From Candidatus Rhabdochlamydia oedothoracis (GTDB lineage: Bacteria > Chlamydiota > Chlamydiia > Chlamydiales > Rhabdochlamydiaceae), in the NCBI RefSeq assembly GCF_019453995.1, contig NZ_CP075587.1, forward strand, positions 1,426,001 through 1,490,000: a stretch of DNA of 64,000 bases. Reading direction: 5' to 3'. The notes beneath the pieces were generated by a model. The model was not told the DNA's origin, searched no databases, and worked only from the letters and a program-made list of their open reading frames with translations. Numbering within the stretch: the stretch's first letter is position 1; the number at the start of each line of letters is the position of its first letter. Shown piece after piece: positions 63,524 to 64,000 of the stretch. Both the position numbers and the translations under genes were made by a program.

Positions 63524-64000
63524 TATAGTGGTTCCGATTCAATCGGATAGAAAAATATTTTGTTTTGTGTTAAGCTATTGAGTATGAAAAAACTGACCCC
63601 TAGCCAGATAGCTGACTTAGAACACAAGTTAAAGCATCCAAAAGACTATTCTGAACGGAATAGGCTTTGTGTAATTTTGGGCTATGATGAGGGTATCTCA
63701 ACAAAAAATCTTGCTAAAGCACTTCGGATAAGCCCTATCACTGTTCAGGAATACCTCAGAGAATATGATTCCGAAAATAAAACTGGAAATAGCCCTCGAG
63801 GCGGTAGCAAATCAAAACTTTCACAAGACCAAACAGAGTCTCTACTAAAACACCTACAGGAAAAGACCTATCTTAAAGTCAAAGGGATCATAGCTTATGT
63901 GCATGAGCAATATGGGATAAAATATTCCCGAAGTGGCATGACAGATTGGCTCATACAGCACGGATTTGTTTATAAACGTCCTAAAAAGATTCCTGGGAAA
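63524..64000 (+). mobile_element. IS630-family insertion sequence (type 2), continues past the window
   Basis: Begins TATAGTGGTTCCGATTCAAT, 17 nt after the MFS stop, and is open at the window end. It is in better condition than the copy at 34496-35474. Confidence 0.9.
63584..64000 (+). CDS. IS630-family transposase, N-terminal part (cut by window end)
   Basis: An uninterrupted 139-codon frame runs MKKLTPSQIADLEHKLKHPK through NLAKALRISPITVQEYLREY (HTH) and LKVKGIIAYVHEQYGIKYSR (second HTH) to HGFVYKRPKKIPGK at the edge. It lacks the extra G that breaks the other copy, so this one may be intact. The catalytic DDE part would lie outside the window. Confidence 0.9.
   Translation, partial: MKKLTPSQIADLEHKLKHPKDYSERNRLCVILGYDEGISTKNLAKALRISPITVQEYLREYDSENKTGNSPRGGSKSKLSQDQTESLLKHLQEKTYLKVKGIIAYVHEQYGIKYSRSGMTDWLIQHGFVYKRPKKIPGK

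Overview
The window is an AT-rich bacterial chromosome segment from a member of the Chlamydiae, most likely one of the environmental (Parachlamydiales or Rhabdochlamydia-like) lineages. This rests on gene order recalled from Chlamydia trachomatis: nudix hydrolase-fabF-rsfS, miaA, ftsQ-murC-murG-ftsW-nlpD-murD-mraY-murF, dnaX-ybaB-ptsI-ptsH with comEC nearby, ftsK next to yycJ, and a metal P-type ATPase beside a VIT-like protein. It also rests on an extra, diverged GroEL. The species is not decided by what can be seen here.

Layout: 1-13509 is a compact, nearly all minus-strand housekeeping block (FabF, RsfS, NadD, MiaA, KhpA, then the division and peptidoglycan cluster). 13510-18637 is about 5 kb of nested insertion sequences (IS30, IS5-like, ISAs1-like, IS630 and IS1634-like pieces) around one repeat-containing membrane protein, and it splits murD from mraY. 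18638-29781 returns to core genes: mraY, murF, tRNA-Cys, rsmI, a groEL paralogue, an IS630 copy, then a tight operon of metallophosphoesterase, Cys-cluster protein, phosphohexomutase and SDR. 29782-34313 holds a DoxX pseudogene broken by a MITE, a PgpH-type HD phosphodiesterase and dnaX-ybaB. 34496-36844 is a second IS cluster between ybaB and the hprK-ptsH-ptsI operon. 40286-44061 carries a type II NADH dehydrogenase, a Cys-rich membrane protein and ComEC.

44266-58112 is a third, heavily nested IS region. Embedded in it are tRNA-His, uppP-ftsK, a broken receiver-domain gene, yycJ, one intact and one broken GT17 glycosyltransferase, and a GNAT acetyltransferase. 58115-63507 is a metal-transport and peptidase operon (P1B-4 ATPase, VIT-like carrier, M18 aminopeptidase) and an MFS transporter. 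The window ends inside another IS630 copy.

The most unusual content is the transposon archaeology. There are two short non-autonomous palindromic element families: about 137 bp with TA target sites, and exactly 176 bp with 3-bp duplications. The ends of the 176-bp element match a local IS5-like transposase element. A 350-bp IS630 derivative has perfect 40-bp inverted ends and creates an in-frame fusion of an IS630 DNA-binding domain to an IS30 catalytic domain. I saw no CRISPR array, rRNA gene or prophage, and no clearly new defence system.
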